Shown: piece after piece, positions 1 through 12,759 of the stretch | Layout: every line of letters begins with the position of its first letter | How positions within the stretch are numbered: position 1 is the stretch's first letter | NCBI GenBank assembly: GCA_023450615.1 | Contig: JAEXGT010000088.1 | Location: forward strand, 1-49,504 | Direction of reading: 5' to 3' | From: Pseudomonadota bacterium | GTDB lineage: Bacteria; Pseudomonadota; Alphaproteobacteria; Rhizobiales; Beijerinckiaceae | Length of the DNA stretch: 49,504 nucleotides | Made by a program: the position numbers and the translations under genes | Notes under the pieces: model-generated | Told to the model about the DNA's origin: nothing | Seen by the model: the letters and a program-made list of their open reading frames with translations, nothing else | Databases searched by the model: none

Positions 1-306
1 GTCGAAAACCGCGGCCTCTTCGAACGCTATCTCGATGTCGCCGCCAAGGAACAGGGCGCTTCGCCCGATGCCTTGAAAGCCCTCTATGCCGGCGCCACGC
101 CACTCGTGATATCGAGCATGCTCGGCAATTCGGAAAACGCTCAAACTCTCGGTAAAGCCGTCGCCCGCTTCATCGAAAAGCCCGGCAGCCTCACCATTGA
201 AGCTCAAACGAAGAGCGCTTCCGGCTTCGGGATCATGGATTACATGCTTGCTTCCAATCCGAAGGCAGCGCTCGACAAGCTCAAGATCACCGCGAAGGCG
301 GAGTAA
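1..306 (+). CDS. C-terminal fragment of an unrecognised protein
   Basis: The reading frame is open from the first base of the window and ends at a TAA at 304-306, so the gene begins upstream and only its last 101 residues are visible. The fragment is soluble-looking and mostly helical, with alternating Ala/Leu/Lys. It has no Cys and no motif I recognise. Near the end it has a PGSLTIEAQTKS stretch followed by an aromatic, Gly-rich turn, which suggests a beta segment before a final helix. I do not recognise the family. It converges with maeB, and two palindromes lie between them that probably end transcription from both sides. Confidence 0.7.
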   Translation, partial: VENRGLFERYLDVAAKEQGASPDALKALYAGATPLVISSMLGNSENAQTLGKAVARFIEKPGSLTIEAQTKSASGFGIMDYMLASNPKAALDKLKITAKAE

Positions 307-338
307 GCGCAGGCATTTCGGCGAGATGAGTTCCTCGG

Positions 339-369
339 CATCCCGGGCTGCGGAGCAGAATCCGGGATG
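339..369. repeat. Intergenic palindrome (CATCCCGG family)
   Basis: The arms CATCCCGG and CCGGGATG are perfect inverted repeats around a short loop. Related copies lie at 23151-23184 and 39741-39771. It sits between convergent genes and can fold as a terminator-like hairpin, but it has no T-tract. Confidence 0.6.
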
Positions 370-441
370 ACGCGCTCTCGGATCATCGGGCTCGTGCCGA
401 TATCCTCAATTATTTGGAGCGCCGTGCGGTTATGAATTGAA

Positions 442-464
442 ATGGCCGGGACAAGCCCGGCCAT
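442..464. repeat. Intergenic palindrome (ATGGCCGGG family)
   Basis: Nine-base arms ATGGCCGGG and CCCGGCCAT flank an ACAAG loop. The identical 23-base unit recurs at 7435-7457, and a variant is at 29408-29430. It lies just past the 3-prime end of maeB. Confidence 0.65.
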
Positions 465-492
465 GACGAACGATCAACTTCGTGAGCGCCAA

Positions 493-2802
<2,310 letters not shown>

Positions 2803-2904
2803 CGCTCCTTACACCAACCGTGTTACTAAAGACCTTGTGAGCGCCCTGCCCTCCGCCGTCAACATTCTTCTCCAGCGGTGACGTGAGCCTCGGGTCTGAA
2901 ACGC

Positions 2905-2930
2905 TTCGGCAGCGCATGAGCGCTGCCGAA
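2905..2930 (-). terminator. Putative terminator of aspS
   Basis: A perfect 11-bp stem (TTCGGCAGCGC / GCGCTGCCGAA) with an ATGA loop lies 28 bp past the aspS stop. The T-tract on the minus strand is weak (GCGTTTC), so termination strength is uncertain. Confidence 0.6.
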
Positions 2931-2957
2931 ACAAGGATGATCGCGAAGCTGCCAGGC

Positions 2958-4778
2958 TTATTTCTCCGGCAGGTTCGTGCGGATGTGCAGCTCGCGCAGC
3001 TGCTTGGGGGTTGCCTCGGAGGGCGCGCCGAGCAGCAGGTCTTCCGCCTTCTGGTTCATGGGGAAGAGCGTGATTTCGCGCAGGTTCTGCGCGCCGCAGA
3101 GCAGCATCACGATGCGGTCCACACCAGCGGCCATGCCGCCATGCGGAGGCGCGCCGTACTGGAATGCGCGGTACATGCCGCCGAAGCGGTCCATGACTTC
3201 CTGCTCGCCGTAGCCCGCGATCTCGAAGGCCTTCACCATCCGGTCGGGGCGATGGTTACGGATCGAGCCGGAGGCCATCTCGTAGCCGTTGCAGACCATG
3301 TCGTACTGGAAGGCCGTGATCTTGAGGATCTTGTCCTTATCCGACGCATCGAGAGCCATGAACTCGTCGTGGTCCATGTTGCCCATAGAGAACGGGTTGT
3401 GGGAGAAGTCGATCTTCTTCTCGTCCTCGTTCCACTCGTATTGCGGGAAGTCGACGATCCAGCAGAAGGCGAACTGGTCCTTGTTGCCGAGACCCAGCTC
3501 GTCGCCGATGCGCACGCGCGCCTTGCCCGCGAGCGAGGCAGCCTTGTCCTCGTTGCCTGCGGAGAAGAACACCGCGTCGCCCGCCTTGATGCCCGCCTTC
3601 TCGCGGATGACGGCCTGGGCGGCTTCGGGAATGAACTTGGCGATGGGGCCCTTGGCGACGATCTGGCCGCCCTCTTCCTCGTAGACGATATAGCCGAGGC
3701 CGGGTGCGCCTTCCGAACGGGCCCAGTCGTTGAGCTTGTCGAAGAACGAGCGCGGCTGCGAGGCCGCGCCGGTCGCCGGAATGGCGCGCACGACGCCGCC
3801 GCCCTTCACCACGTTCTTGAACGCGTTGAAGGTCACGTCCTCACGTTCGAACACCTCCGACACGTCGGCGATGATGAGCGGGTTGCGCAGGTCCGGCTTG
3901 TCGGAGCCGTATTTCAGCATGGCCTCGAAATACGGGATGCGCGGGAACACGTCCGTCACCGGCTTGCCGTCCGCGAATTCCTTGAAGGTGTCGCGGATCA
4001 CGGGTTCCATGGTCTGGAAGATGTCTTCCTGCGTGACGAAGCTCATCTCCACGTCGAGCTGATAGAACTCGCCAGGCAGGCGGTCGGCGCGCGGGTCCTC
4101 GTCGCGGAAGCAGGGCGCGATCTGGAAGTACCGGTCGAAGCCGGACATCATGATCAGCTGCTTGAACTGCTGCGGAGCCTGCGGCAGCGCATAGAACTTG
4201 CCGGGATGAATGCGCGAGGGCACGAGGAAGTCGCGCGCGCCTTCGGGCGACGAAGCCGTCAGAATCGGCGTCGTGAACTCGAAGAAGCCGCTGGTCTTCA
4301 TGCGGGTGCGCAGGCTGTCGACGATGGCGCCGCGCTTCATGATGTTGTTGTGCAGCTTCTCGCGGCGGAGATCCAGATAGCGGTACTTGAGGCGCGTCTC
4401 TTCCGGATATTCCTGGTCGCCGAAGACCGGCATCGGCAGCTCGTCAGCCGGGCCGAGCACTTCCATGTCGGTGATGTAGACCTCGATCATGCCAGTGGGC
4501 AGCTCGGGGTTCTCGGTGCCGCCGGGGCGCTTGCGCACCTTGCCGTCCACGCGGACCACCCACTCGGACCGGGCCGTCTCGGCCAGCTTGAAGGCCGGGG
4601 AATCCGGGTCGATCACGCATTGCGTCATGCCGTAATGATCGCGCAGGTCGATGAACAGCACGCCGCCATGGTCGCGGATGCGGTGGCACCAGCCGGACAG
4701 GCGGGCCACTTGGCCGACATCGGATTCGCGGAGCGCGCCGCAGGTGTGGGAACGGTAACGGTGCATGAAGGCGGACAT
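2958..4778 (-). CDS. aspS: Aspartyl-tRNA synthetase, probably non-discriminating (aspartate--tRNA(Asp/Asn) ligase)
   Basis: Charges tRNA-Asp with aspartate, and probably also tRNA-Asn. I chose the start MSAFMHRYRS at 4778, giving 606 residues, the usual bacterial AspRS length; the longer open frame upstream is low-complexity noise. A later start (MHRYRS, 4766) is possible. The N-terminal OB fold that reads the anticodon has WCHRIRDHGG, with His37 where the E. coli discriminating enzyme has Leu, and a Gly-Gly pair in the KRPGGTENP segment. Both features match the reported Pseudomonas non-discriminating type. Class II motifs follow (FRDEDPRADR, and GVDRIVMLLCG near the end), with the bacterial GAD insertion between them. 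A complete gatCAB set in this window agrees with relaxed specificity. Confidence 0.96.
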   Translation of the reverse strand: MSAFMHRYRSHTCGALRESDVGQVARLSGWCHRIRDHGGVLFIDLRDHYGMTQCVIDPDSPAFKLAETARSEWVVRVDGKVRKRPGGTENPELPTGMIEVYITDMEVLGPADELPMPVFGDQEYPEETRLKYRYLDLRREKLHNNIMKRGAIVDSLRTRMKTSGFFEFTTPILTASSPEGARDFLVPSRIHPGKFYALPQAPQQFKQLIMMSGFDRYFQIAPCFRDEDPRADRLPGEFYQLDVEMSFVTQEDIFQTMEPVIRDTFKEFADGKPVTDVFPRIPYFEAMLKYGSDKPDLRNPLIIADVSEVFEREDVTFNAFKNVVKGGGVVRAIPATGAASQPRSFFDKLNDWARSEGAPGLGYIVYEEEGGQIVAKGPIAKFIPEAAQAVIREKAGIKAGDAVFFSAGNEDKAASLAGKARVRIGDELGLGNKDQFAFCWIVDFPQYEWNEDEKKIDFSHNPFSMGNMDHDEFMALDASDKDKILKITAFQYDMVCNGYEMASGSIRNHRPDRMVKAFEIAGYGEQEVMDRFGGMYRAFQYGAPPHGGMAAGVDRIVMLLCGAQNLREITLFPMNQKAEDLLLGAPSEATPKQLRELHIRTNLPEK

Positions 4779-5317
4779 TGGAAAAGCCTGCTGGTTCTGT
4801 GTTACGCGCAACATCCATGGGAGGCCCGGGAAGTCAAGGACGAAGGATGAATGAGGGGCATGATCGTGCGCTCCCGCCCGGTTTCGGGCAGGCGGCTGTC
4901 GGCTTGTCCTGGCTTTGTCCAGTGAGGACGAGGGAAGCGCGGGACGTCTTCGGCTTCGCAGGCCCCGGCGGAGCGCGCGAAGAGGGTTCGGGGCGGGGAA
5001 CCCGCCCGGGCTTGGGAAGCACAAGGCGTCCCGCGCGCGGCTTTTTGAGATCCCGGCCTCGTCGCTCCGGCGCCATCAGGGACGAACCCTCAGAGACGCT
5101 GTACGGCACGGCTGGCGTGCGGCCCTGGCAGAGCATGCTCCAGGACCGGCGAGGCTGGGGGAGCGTTGGCGCAGCCTGCCCGATCAGGCTCAGCACCTCT
5201 TCCTCCCCGCTCGGCACCCTGAGGCCGACGGGTGCGAGACCGCCGGTTCCTCAGAACCGCATCCGCTCTCCACGACCGACGCCTCGGGCGCGTCCCTCAG
5301 GAGAGGCGGACGGCTGA

Positions 5318-5361
5318 GATATGGCGCAGCTTAGGACAATTGTCAAGAACAAAGTAAGAAC
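5318..5361 (-). promoter_or_regulatory. LexA-type box (GAAC-N7-GAAC) abutting a leftward -35-like element
   Basis: GAAC at 5347-5350 and 5358-5361 are separated by 7 bases, which is the alphaproteobacterial LexA operator pattern. Directly adjoining on the minus strand is TTGACA (5346 to 5341), with a weak -10 (CATATC, 5323 to 5318) after 17 bases. The palindrome GACAATTGTC (5335-5344) overlaps it. The 8-base pattern alone is expected about 1.5 times by chance in this window, counting both strands, so the weight comes from its intergenic position and the adjacent -35. Confidence 0.35.
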
Positions 5362-5430
5362 ATAACACTGCTATGCCCTACGCCTCCACGCGTCAGGGCT
5401 GGTCCGGCCCTACCGATCCGAACCTCTCCG

Positions 5431-5534
5431 CCCTCATCCTGAGGAGCAGCGCAGCTGCGTCTCGAAGGAGGCCTCCAGAGGGCACGGGATCCTCCTTCGA
5501 GACGGTCGCTGACGCGACCTCCTCAGGATGAGGG
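5431..5534. repeat. Nested intergenic palindrome (CCTCATCCTGAGGAG family)
   Basis: Outer arms of 16 bp (5431-5446 and 5519-5534) and inner arms of 14 bp (5458-5471 and 5491-5504) are all perfect inverted repeats. A second copy is at 23671-23772 and a half copy at 32666-32706. Confidence 0.75.
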
Positions 5535-5772
5535 CGGTGTGTGGGCGAAGCGGGATGACCCGGAGAGGCAGAGCGAGCGCAACGCCGAGGCACGGGCTGC
5601 GCCTTACACGTCGAGCGATTTCGGCTCTCTTCCGCGCCCCCGGAACGGTCCCCGCGACGTGCGGCGCTCACCGTGAGAACCCCTCCCCGACTACCCCTTT
5701 TTCACCCTCAAACCCTTCATTTAAAAGGCTTTTGCCCTTGTGGAACAAAGCGAGAATACCCATATCCTTCCT

Positions 5773-6138
5773 ATGATCCAGAACCCTGTGACAACTCTGC
5801 TCAAGCATGGCTCGAACGCCCCGAACGAGGAGCGGATCGAGGGGAATTGGTATGTCTATCCCTTCGATGGAGCCCTTGAGATCGACTATGTGGACCAGGC
5901 CGGAAATCCCACCCGGCGCTGGGTGATTGCGCGTGAGCTGAAGGTGGGGCCCGGCAAGATGCTGTTGGGCGGCATCGACATGGCCGATGACGGCTATCGC
6001 GGCTTCCGGGTGGACCGGATCGAGCGGCTGGAGGACGCCGAGACCGGGCTCGTGGTGGACCGCAATATCCTCGACTGGCTCATGAAGCGGGCCGAGCGGC
6101 AGTCAAAAGAGCGGAGGAAAGCCCTTCGCAGGGCTTAA
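5773..6138 (+). CDS. Short WYL-like domain protein
   Basis: A 121-residue cytoplasmic protein of uncertain role. Residues about 35-90 read like the core of a WYL domain: IDYVDQAGNPTRRWVIARE, a Gly-rich strand (KMLLGGIDMADDGYRGF), then FRVDRIERL. WYL domains usually follow a helix-turn-helix in regulators that sense nucleic acids or nucleotides. Here there is no helix-turn-helix, only a basic C-terminal helix (RAERQSKERRKALRR) that could bind RNA or DNA. I prefer the start MIQNPVTT at 5773; an in-frame ATG at 5740 would add 11 residues. Neither start has a strong ribosome site. The gene lies 38 bp before rnd and may be co-transcribed with it. Confidence 0.7.
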   Translation: MIQNPVTTLLKHGSNAPNEERIEGNWYVYPFDGALEIDYVDQAGNPTRRWVIARELKVGPGKMLLGGIDMADDGYRGFRVDRIERLEDAETGLVVDRNILDWLMKRAERQSKERRKALRRA

Positions 6139-6176
6139 GAGGGAGTCGCCTGCAACGCTCCCTTCCGCTAAAACAC

Positions 6177-7343
6177 ATGTCCATGGATTTGATCACGACC
6201 ACCGAGGCGCTTTCCGCCGCCTGCTCCCGCCTGAGCCAGCATCCGTTCGTCACCGTCGACACGGAGTTCCTGCGCGAGACCACGTATTATCCCAAGCTCT
6301 GCCTGATCCAGATGGCAGGGCCGGACCCGGCGGATGCCTATCTCATCGATCCGCTGGCCGAGGGGATCAGCCTCGAGCCCTTCATGGCGCTCATGTCCGA
6401 CAAGGCCGTGGTGAAGGTCTTTCACTCGGCCCGGCAAGACCTGGAAATCGTCTGGAATCTCGGCGGCATCGTGCCTGAGCCGCTCTTCGACACCCAGGTG
6501 GCCGCCATGGTCTGCGGCTACGGCGATTCGGTGTCCTACGAGCAGCTGGTGAACGACCTCGCCAAGGCGAAGGTGGACAAGTCCTCCCGCTTCACCGACT
6601 GGTCGCGCCGTCCCCTCACCGATGCCCAGCTCACCTATGCCCTCTCGGACGTCACCCATCTGGTGAAGGTCTACGAGGCGCTGATGGCCCAACTCGAAAA
6701 GAACGGCCGCCTCGCCTGGCTGGGTGAGGAAATGTCCGTTCTCACCTCGCCCGAAACCTATCAGGCCGATCCGGACAATGCCTGGCGCCGCCTCGCCGGC
6801 CGGCTGCGCAAGGCGAAGGAGGTCGCGGTGCTCATGGAGGTTGCCGCCTGGCGCGAGCGCGAAGCCCAGAGCCGCGACGTTCCCCGGGGCCGCATCCTCA
6901 AGGATGACGCCCTCATCGACGTCGCCACCTCCGCGCCCCGCTCCGTGGAGGCCCTGGGCCGCCTGCGCACCATTCCCAACGGCTTCGAACGCTCCCGCAC
7001 GGGTGGCGACATTCTGGAGGCCGTCGAACGCGGCTTGGCCCGCGATCCGGCCAGCATCCCCATGCCCGAACGCAGCCGCGGACGCGGCAACACGGGCGCG
7101 GTCGTCGATCTCCTGAAGGTTCTGCTCAAGGCCGTGGCCGAGCAGGAGGGCGTCGCCCCGAAGATCGTCGCCACCGTCGAGGAGCTCGAGGCCATCGCCG
7201 AGAACGACAATGCGGACGTGCCGTCCCTTCACGGCTGGCGCCGCGCCCTCTTCGGGGAGAAAGCCCTCGCGCTGAAGAACGGTCAGCTCGGCCTCGTGCT
7301 GGAGCGCGGACGGGTGAGGCTGAGAGCCATTCAGGGCGCTTAA
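6177..7343 (+). CDS. rnd: Ribonuclease D
   Basis: A 3-prime to 5-prime exoribonuclease for tRNA and stable-RNA end trimming. The 388-residue length is typical. The DEDDy catalytic set is visible: Asp28 and Glu30 (VDTEFLRE), Asp88 (FHSARQDLEIV), and Tyr154 with Asp158 (YALSDVTHL). An HRDC-like RNA-binding helical domain follows from about residue 215 (RDVPRGRILKDDALIDVA), as in RNase D. The start is the ATG at 6177, with a second Met two codons on. The gene is followed by a composite palindrome and converges with the 2-oxoglutarate oxygenase gene. Confidence 0.96.
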   Translation: MSMDLITTTEALSAACSRLSQHPFVTVDTEFLRETTYYPKLCLIQMAGPDPADAYLIDPLAEGISLEPFMALMSDKAVVKVFHSARQDLEIVWNLGGIVPEPLFDTQVAAMVCGYGDSVSYEQLVNDLAKAKVDKSSRFTDWSRRPLTDAQLTYALSDVTHLVKVYEALMAQLEKNGRLAWLGEEMSVLTSPETYQADPDNAWRRLAGRLRKAKEVAVLMEVAAWREREAQSRDVPRGRILKDDALIDVATSAPRSVEALGRLRTIPNGFERSRTGGDILEAVERGLARDPASIPMPERSRGRGNTGAVVDLLKVLLKAVAEQEGVAPKIVATVEELEAIAENDNADVPSLHGWRRALFGEKALALKNGQLGLVLERGRVRLRAIQGA

Positions 7344-7375
7344 GAATATCCCAGCCCGCCCCTTACCATCGCGTC

Positions 7376-7457
7376 ATACCCGGCCTCGTGCCGGGTATCT
7401 ACGTCTTTGAAACACGACGGTTCTTAAGACGTGGATGGCCGGGACAAGCCCGGCCAT
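7376..7457. repeat. Composite two-hairpin palindrome downstream of rnd
   Basis: The first hairpin has arms ATACCCGGC / GCCGGGTAT (7376-7384, 7390-7398). The second has arms ATGGCCGGG / CCCGGCCAT (7435-7443, 7449-7457). The same two-hairpin layout, with a TACGTCTT-like spacer and an AAGACGTGGATGG junction, recurs at 29346-29434. It separates convergent genes and probably ends both transcripts. Confidence 0.65.
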
Positions 7458-7492
7458 GACGAAAGATAATTCTCAGCTATTTACGATACGCC

Positions 7493-8116
7493 TCACCGTC
7501 CGAAAATGCCCTTGAAGAACTGGGCGACCTTGTTGTTCTTCTTCTTGCGGTCCACGTCCGCCTGGCTCTTCACCCAGGCGATCTGGACGACGCGGCGCTC
7601 GCCTGAGAACGGCAGATGGCCGTGCCAGGAATTATCCGAGCGCAGGAATGCGAACATGGTGCCCATGGTCGGGGGCACTTCGAGCTTGTAGGGCTCGAAA
7701 TTCTTGCCGTCATAGAGCACGCGCAGGCGGCCGCCCTCGTCCTGCTCCCACGCGTCGTTCATGTAGACGAGCATGGTCATGACCTTCGACGGGCCGTCCG
7801 TGTGGATCGACCCGTATTTCGGCTGGGAGCGCTTCATGATCGTGGTGAGGCGCGGAAAGGGATGCAGGTCGATCCCGAATTTCTTGGACAAGGCCTCCGT
7901 CAGCTCGGGGCCTTCGAGTTCCTCGATGAGCTGCTTGAAGCGCCCATGGAGATTGACCTCGTCGACGGTCAGATAGCCGGGCTTGTCGATCTGGGGAAAG
8001 TCGCGCCGGATATCCTCGACGGCGTCCTCCTTCAGAAAGCTCGATGTGAGGAGATGATCGTAAGGCTCGCGAGAGTGCTGGGCATTCTGGACGGCGGATA
8101 GGTTGATGAGGCTCAT
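7493..8116 (-). CDS. 2-oxoglutarate/Fe(II)-dependent oxygenase, prolyl-4-hydroxylase-like
   Basis: A 207-residue cytoplasmic protein with the double-stranded beta-helix iron motif: His105 and Asp107 (GSIHTDGPSK), and distal His165 (SWHGHLPFSGERR). Arg174/175 is placed to bind the 2-oxoglutarate carboxylate. The spacing of about 60 residues between the H-x-D and the distal His fits 2OG-Fe(II) oxygenases. The substrate cannot be read from the sequence. A basic C-terminal tail (DRKKKNNKVAQFFKG) is unusual and could bind nucleic acid or membrane. The gene starts at the ATG at 8116, about 107 bp after the end of ppx on the same strand, with a terminator between, so it is probably a separate unit. 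Confidence 0.85.
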   Translation of the reverse strand: MSLINLSAVQNAQHSREPYDHLLTSSFLKEDAVEDIRRDFPQIDKPGYLTVDEVNLHGRFKQLIEELEGPELTEALSKKFGIDLHPFPRLTTIMKRSQPKYGSIHTDGPSKVMTMLVYMNDAWEQDEGGRLRVLYDGKNFEPYKLEVPPTMGTMFAFLRSDNSWHGHLPFSGERRVVQIAWVKSQADVDRKKKNNKVAQFFKGIFGR

Positions 8117-8192
8117 GGCGCATTCCGGCTTTCTCCCCTCGCTTCATGTCGAGGGGGGCTCGCATTGAGCTGGTTGAGGGTGCACGGACCTC

Positions 8193-8220
8193 GGAGAAAA
8201 TCTATACCCCTTCCGGGGTA
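8193..8220 (-). terminator. Putative terminator of the hda-ppk-ppx operon
   Basis: On the minus strand, TACCCC-GGAA-GGGGTA (8220 to 8205) is followed by TAGATTTTCTCC. It begins 4 bp after the ppx stop codon. The stem is short, but it has a stable GGAA loop and a T-rich tail. Confidence 0.6.
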
Positions 8221-8223
8221 CCC

Positions 8224-9747
8224 TCAGCCCGTGATCTCCACCACCGGATTCATGTTGAGCAGCTTGCCCAGCGCCTTCATGCGGCCGGCGAGACGCCCAT
8301 TGGCGAGGTCGCGCATCGACGACGGCAATTGCAGGACCACCTGCTTGCCCCGCACCCGCAGCGGAACCTGCGGAAGAACGCCTTCCATCGACACGGAAAC
8401 CGGATAGGCCACGCGCATGAGCGCGGCGAGCAGGCGCGCGCGTTCGAGATAGCGTGCGCCGGCGAGCGACTTGATGCGCGATCCCACCTTGTCGGGCGAA
8501 AGGCCCTCGTGCCGGAAGAAGATGGAGAGCGCGAGATAGGCGCGGCCCGGATGGTCGAGGCCCGCGAACGCGCCATAGGCGATGAGGTTGAGGCTCTGCT
8601 CGCCGCGATAATCCGGGTGTGCGCGCCAGCCGATATCCGCGAGCAGGCAGGCGGCGCGGCGCAGGCGGGTTTCGTTTTCCGTTTCGGAGATGCCGAAGCT
8701 CTCCATGAAGGCCTCGGTCCACTGGCACAGCTCCTCGCCGTGGCGCGGCGAACGGGAGCGCAACAGGTTGAGATCGCTGGCGGCGGCGAGAAGCGGATCG
8801 CGCATCTGTGTCTCGGAATCGAGCTTGTCGAACAGCACGCCCTCGCGGACACCAAAGGCGGAGATCGCCACCTCCTTCGGCTCACCGAGGCGGATGATCT
8901 CTTCCAGCACGATGGAGCCGTAGGCCAGCAGCGGACGCCGGGCCTCGGAGACGCTTTCGATATCCTTCAGGGTCTTCGTGTCCGCCCCTTCCACCAGCTG
9001 CAGGAAGTCCAGCCCCGATTTCGGGTCGAGGATGTAGCTGTGCATGATATGGAGCGGATAATTTGTTGCCGCCTGATGCAGCCGCGCCAACGCGCGCCAC
9101 GTGCCGCCGACCGCATAGAAGGTGCGTCCATGGAGGTTCTCCAGATATTCCGGAGCGCGTTCGAGGGCCGCGCGCACGATCTTCTGCGCCTTCTTGAGGG
9201 AGCCGCCGCTGACATCCTGCAGGGCGAGGCCGCCGAGGGGCATGGTGGTGCCCTGCCCCACATTCGCGCCGTTCACGTCCACCAGTTCGAGGCTGCCGCC
9301 GCCCATATCGCCGACGATGCCGTCAGGAGCGTGGAAACCTGCGATGACGCCGAGCGCGGAGAAGCGCGCTTCCTCAGCGCCCGAAAGAAGCTTGATCGGA
9401 CGGCCGCAGGCCTTCTCCGCCGCCTCCACGAAGGCGGGACCGTTGGAGGCATCGCGCGCGGCGGCGGTGGCCAGCACGAACACGTCGGAGACCTGCATCG
9501 TGTCGCACAGCACCCGGAAACGGGCGAGCGCGCGCAGGGCTCTGTCCACGGCCTCGTCGTCGAGACGGCCCGTGGTCGCCACGTGACGGCCGAGGCCGCA
9601 GAGAACCTTCTCGTTGTAGATCGGCGTCAGGGCCCGGGCCATGCCCTCATAGGCCACGAGGCGCACGGAGTTGGAGCCGATATCGATGATGGCGACCGGA
9701 CGCCCGATCCTGAGACGCCCCTGAGCGTCGCTGCTGATGGCGGGCAT
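8224..9747 (-). CDS. ppx: Exopolyphosphatase, Ppx/GppA family
   Basis: Releases phosphate from polyphosphate ends, and may also hydrolyse pppGpp. It has 507 residues. The ASKHA fold signature is visible: phosphate-1 loop VAIIDIGSNSVRLVAYEG at about residue 18, and the phosphate-2 motif GDMGGGSLELVDV at about residue 147. The C-terminal third is helical and HD-like (ADIGWRAHPDYRGEQS), as in long Ppx proteins. The ATG is one base after the ppk1 stop codon, so the two are translationally coupled and make and degrade the same polymer. The gene closes a five-gene operon. Confidence 0.95.
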   Translation of the reverse strand: MPAISSDAQGRLRIGRPVAIIDIGSNSVRLVAYEGMARALTPIYNEKVLCGLGRHVATTGRLDDEAVDRALRALARFRVLCDTMQVSDVFVLATAAARDASNGPAFVEAAEKACGRPIKLLSGAEEARFSALGVIAGFHAPDGIVGDMGGGSLELVDVNGANVGQGTTMPLGGLALQDVSGGSLKKAQKIVRAALERAPEYLENLHGRTFYAVGGTWRALARLHQAATNYPLHIMHSYILDPKSGLDFLQLVEGADTKTLKDIESVSEARRPLLAYGSIVLEEIIRLGEPKEVAISAFGVREGVLFDKLDSETQMRDPLLAAASDLNLLRSRSPRHGEELCQWTEAFMESFGISETENETRLRRAACLLADIGWRAHPDYRGEQSLNLIAYGAFAGLDHPGRAYLALSIFFRHEGLSPDKVGSRIKSLAGARYLERARLLAALMRVAYPVSVSMEGVLPQVPLRVRGKQVVLQLPSSMRDLANGRLAGRMKALGKLLNMNPVVEITG

Positions 9748-9748
9748 G

Positions 9749-12066
<2,318 letters not shown>

Positions 12067-12070
<4 letters not shown>

Positions 12071-12759
12071 TCGATATCATCCGTTTCCTGCGAGGCTCCG
12101 AGGATCTCGGCGGCAATCGCCCGCGACACCCGCCGCCCCCGGCTGAGCGCCTCCTTGTCCAGAAGCGCCACCAGTTCCGAAGCCTTGGCGAGCGACCGCT
12201 CGATCCGGAGAGAGATATAGTCGACAACGGAAGTGTCGACCACGAGTTGCCTGTCCACGAACAGCTTCACCAGAACCGCCTTGAGCAAGGCATCGTCCGG
12301 CGCGTCGAGGGTCACGCTCGGGGCTAGGCGCAGGCGCGAGAGCAGGTCCGGGGTCTTGAGGCCCCAGCGGTCCGGCGGCGTCTCGCTGGTGATCAGCAGG
12401 AAGGTCTGCTTCTCCCGCGCCAGATTGAGCAGATGGAACAGGGCGGCCTCGTCCCGCTCTCCCCGGTCCATATCCTCGATGGCGAGGGTGCCGTTGGAGA
12501 CGAGATGCGGAACCTTGTCCTGGCTGATCTCGCGGGCATCCACCGTCCAGGCATGGGCGTTCGTCGCCCAGATCGAGGCGAGATGGCTCTTGCCGCTGCC
12601 GCGCGGGCCGATCAGCAGGAGGATCGTGTCCGGCCAGTCCGGCCAGCTCTCGATGTGCCCATAGGCCAGCTCGTTGGAGGGGCTGACCAGAAAGTCCTCC
12701 GCCCCGAAGCGCGGATCGAGGGGCAGGTCGAAGGCCAGCTGCTTGGGCGCATCACGCAT
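12067..12759 (-). CDS. hda: DnaA regulatory inactivator Hda (HdaA)
   Basis: A 230-residue AAA+ protein of the DnaA family that, with the sliding clamp, promotes hydrolysis of DnaA-bound ATP to prevent re-initiation. I chose the start MRDAPKQLAFDLPL at 12759 because it exposes an N-terminal clamp-binding motif (Q7-L8-x-F-D-L); the longer open frame overlaps the AI-2E gene. Walker A is GPRGSGKS (51-58) and Walker B is LAIEDMDRG (about 92-100). It lacks the DnaA DNA-binding domain IV, as Hda should. It overlaps the upstream AI-2E gene by 8 bp and ppk1 by 4 bp. Confidence 0.93.

Larger units (their letters stand above)
4779..5772. other. Gene-free GC-rich region upstream of aspS
   Basis: Nearly 1 kb has no recognisable gene. 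Both strands stay open for more than 120 codons between 4834 and 5334, but the translations are Pro/Arg/Ser-rich, lack domains, and look like the by-product of very high GC. The distal part holds a LexA-type box (5347-5361) and a nested palindrome (5431-5534). The 4900-5110 stretch may be a dispersed non-coding element; I cannot test that here. Confidence 0.5.

Noticed and set aside
2883..4850. 655-codon plus-strand frame opposite aspS
   Set aside because: It is the antisense shadow of a highly conserved gene in GC-rich DNA; the composition is not protein-like.
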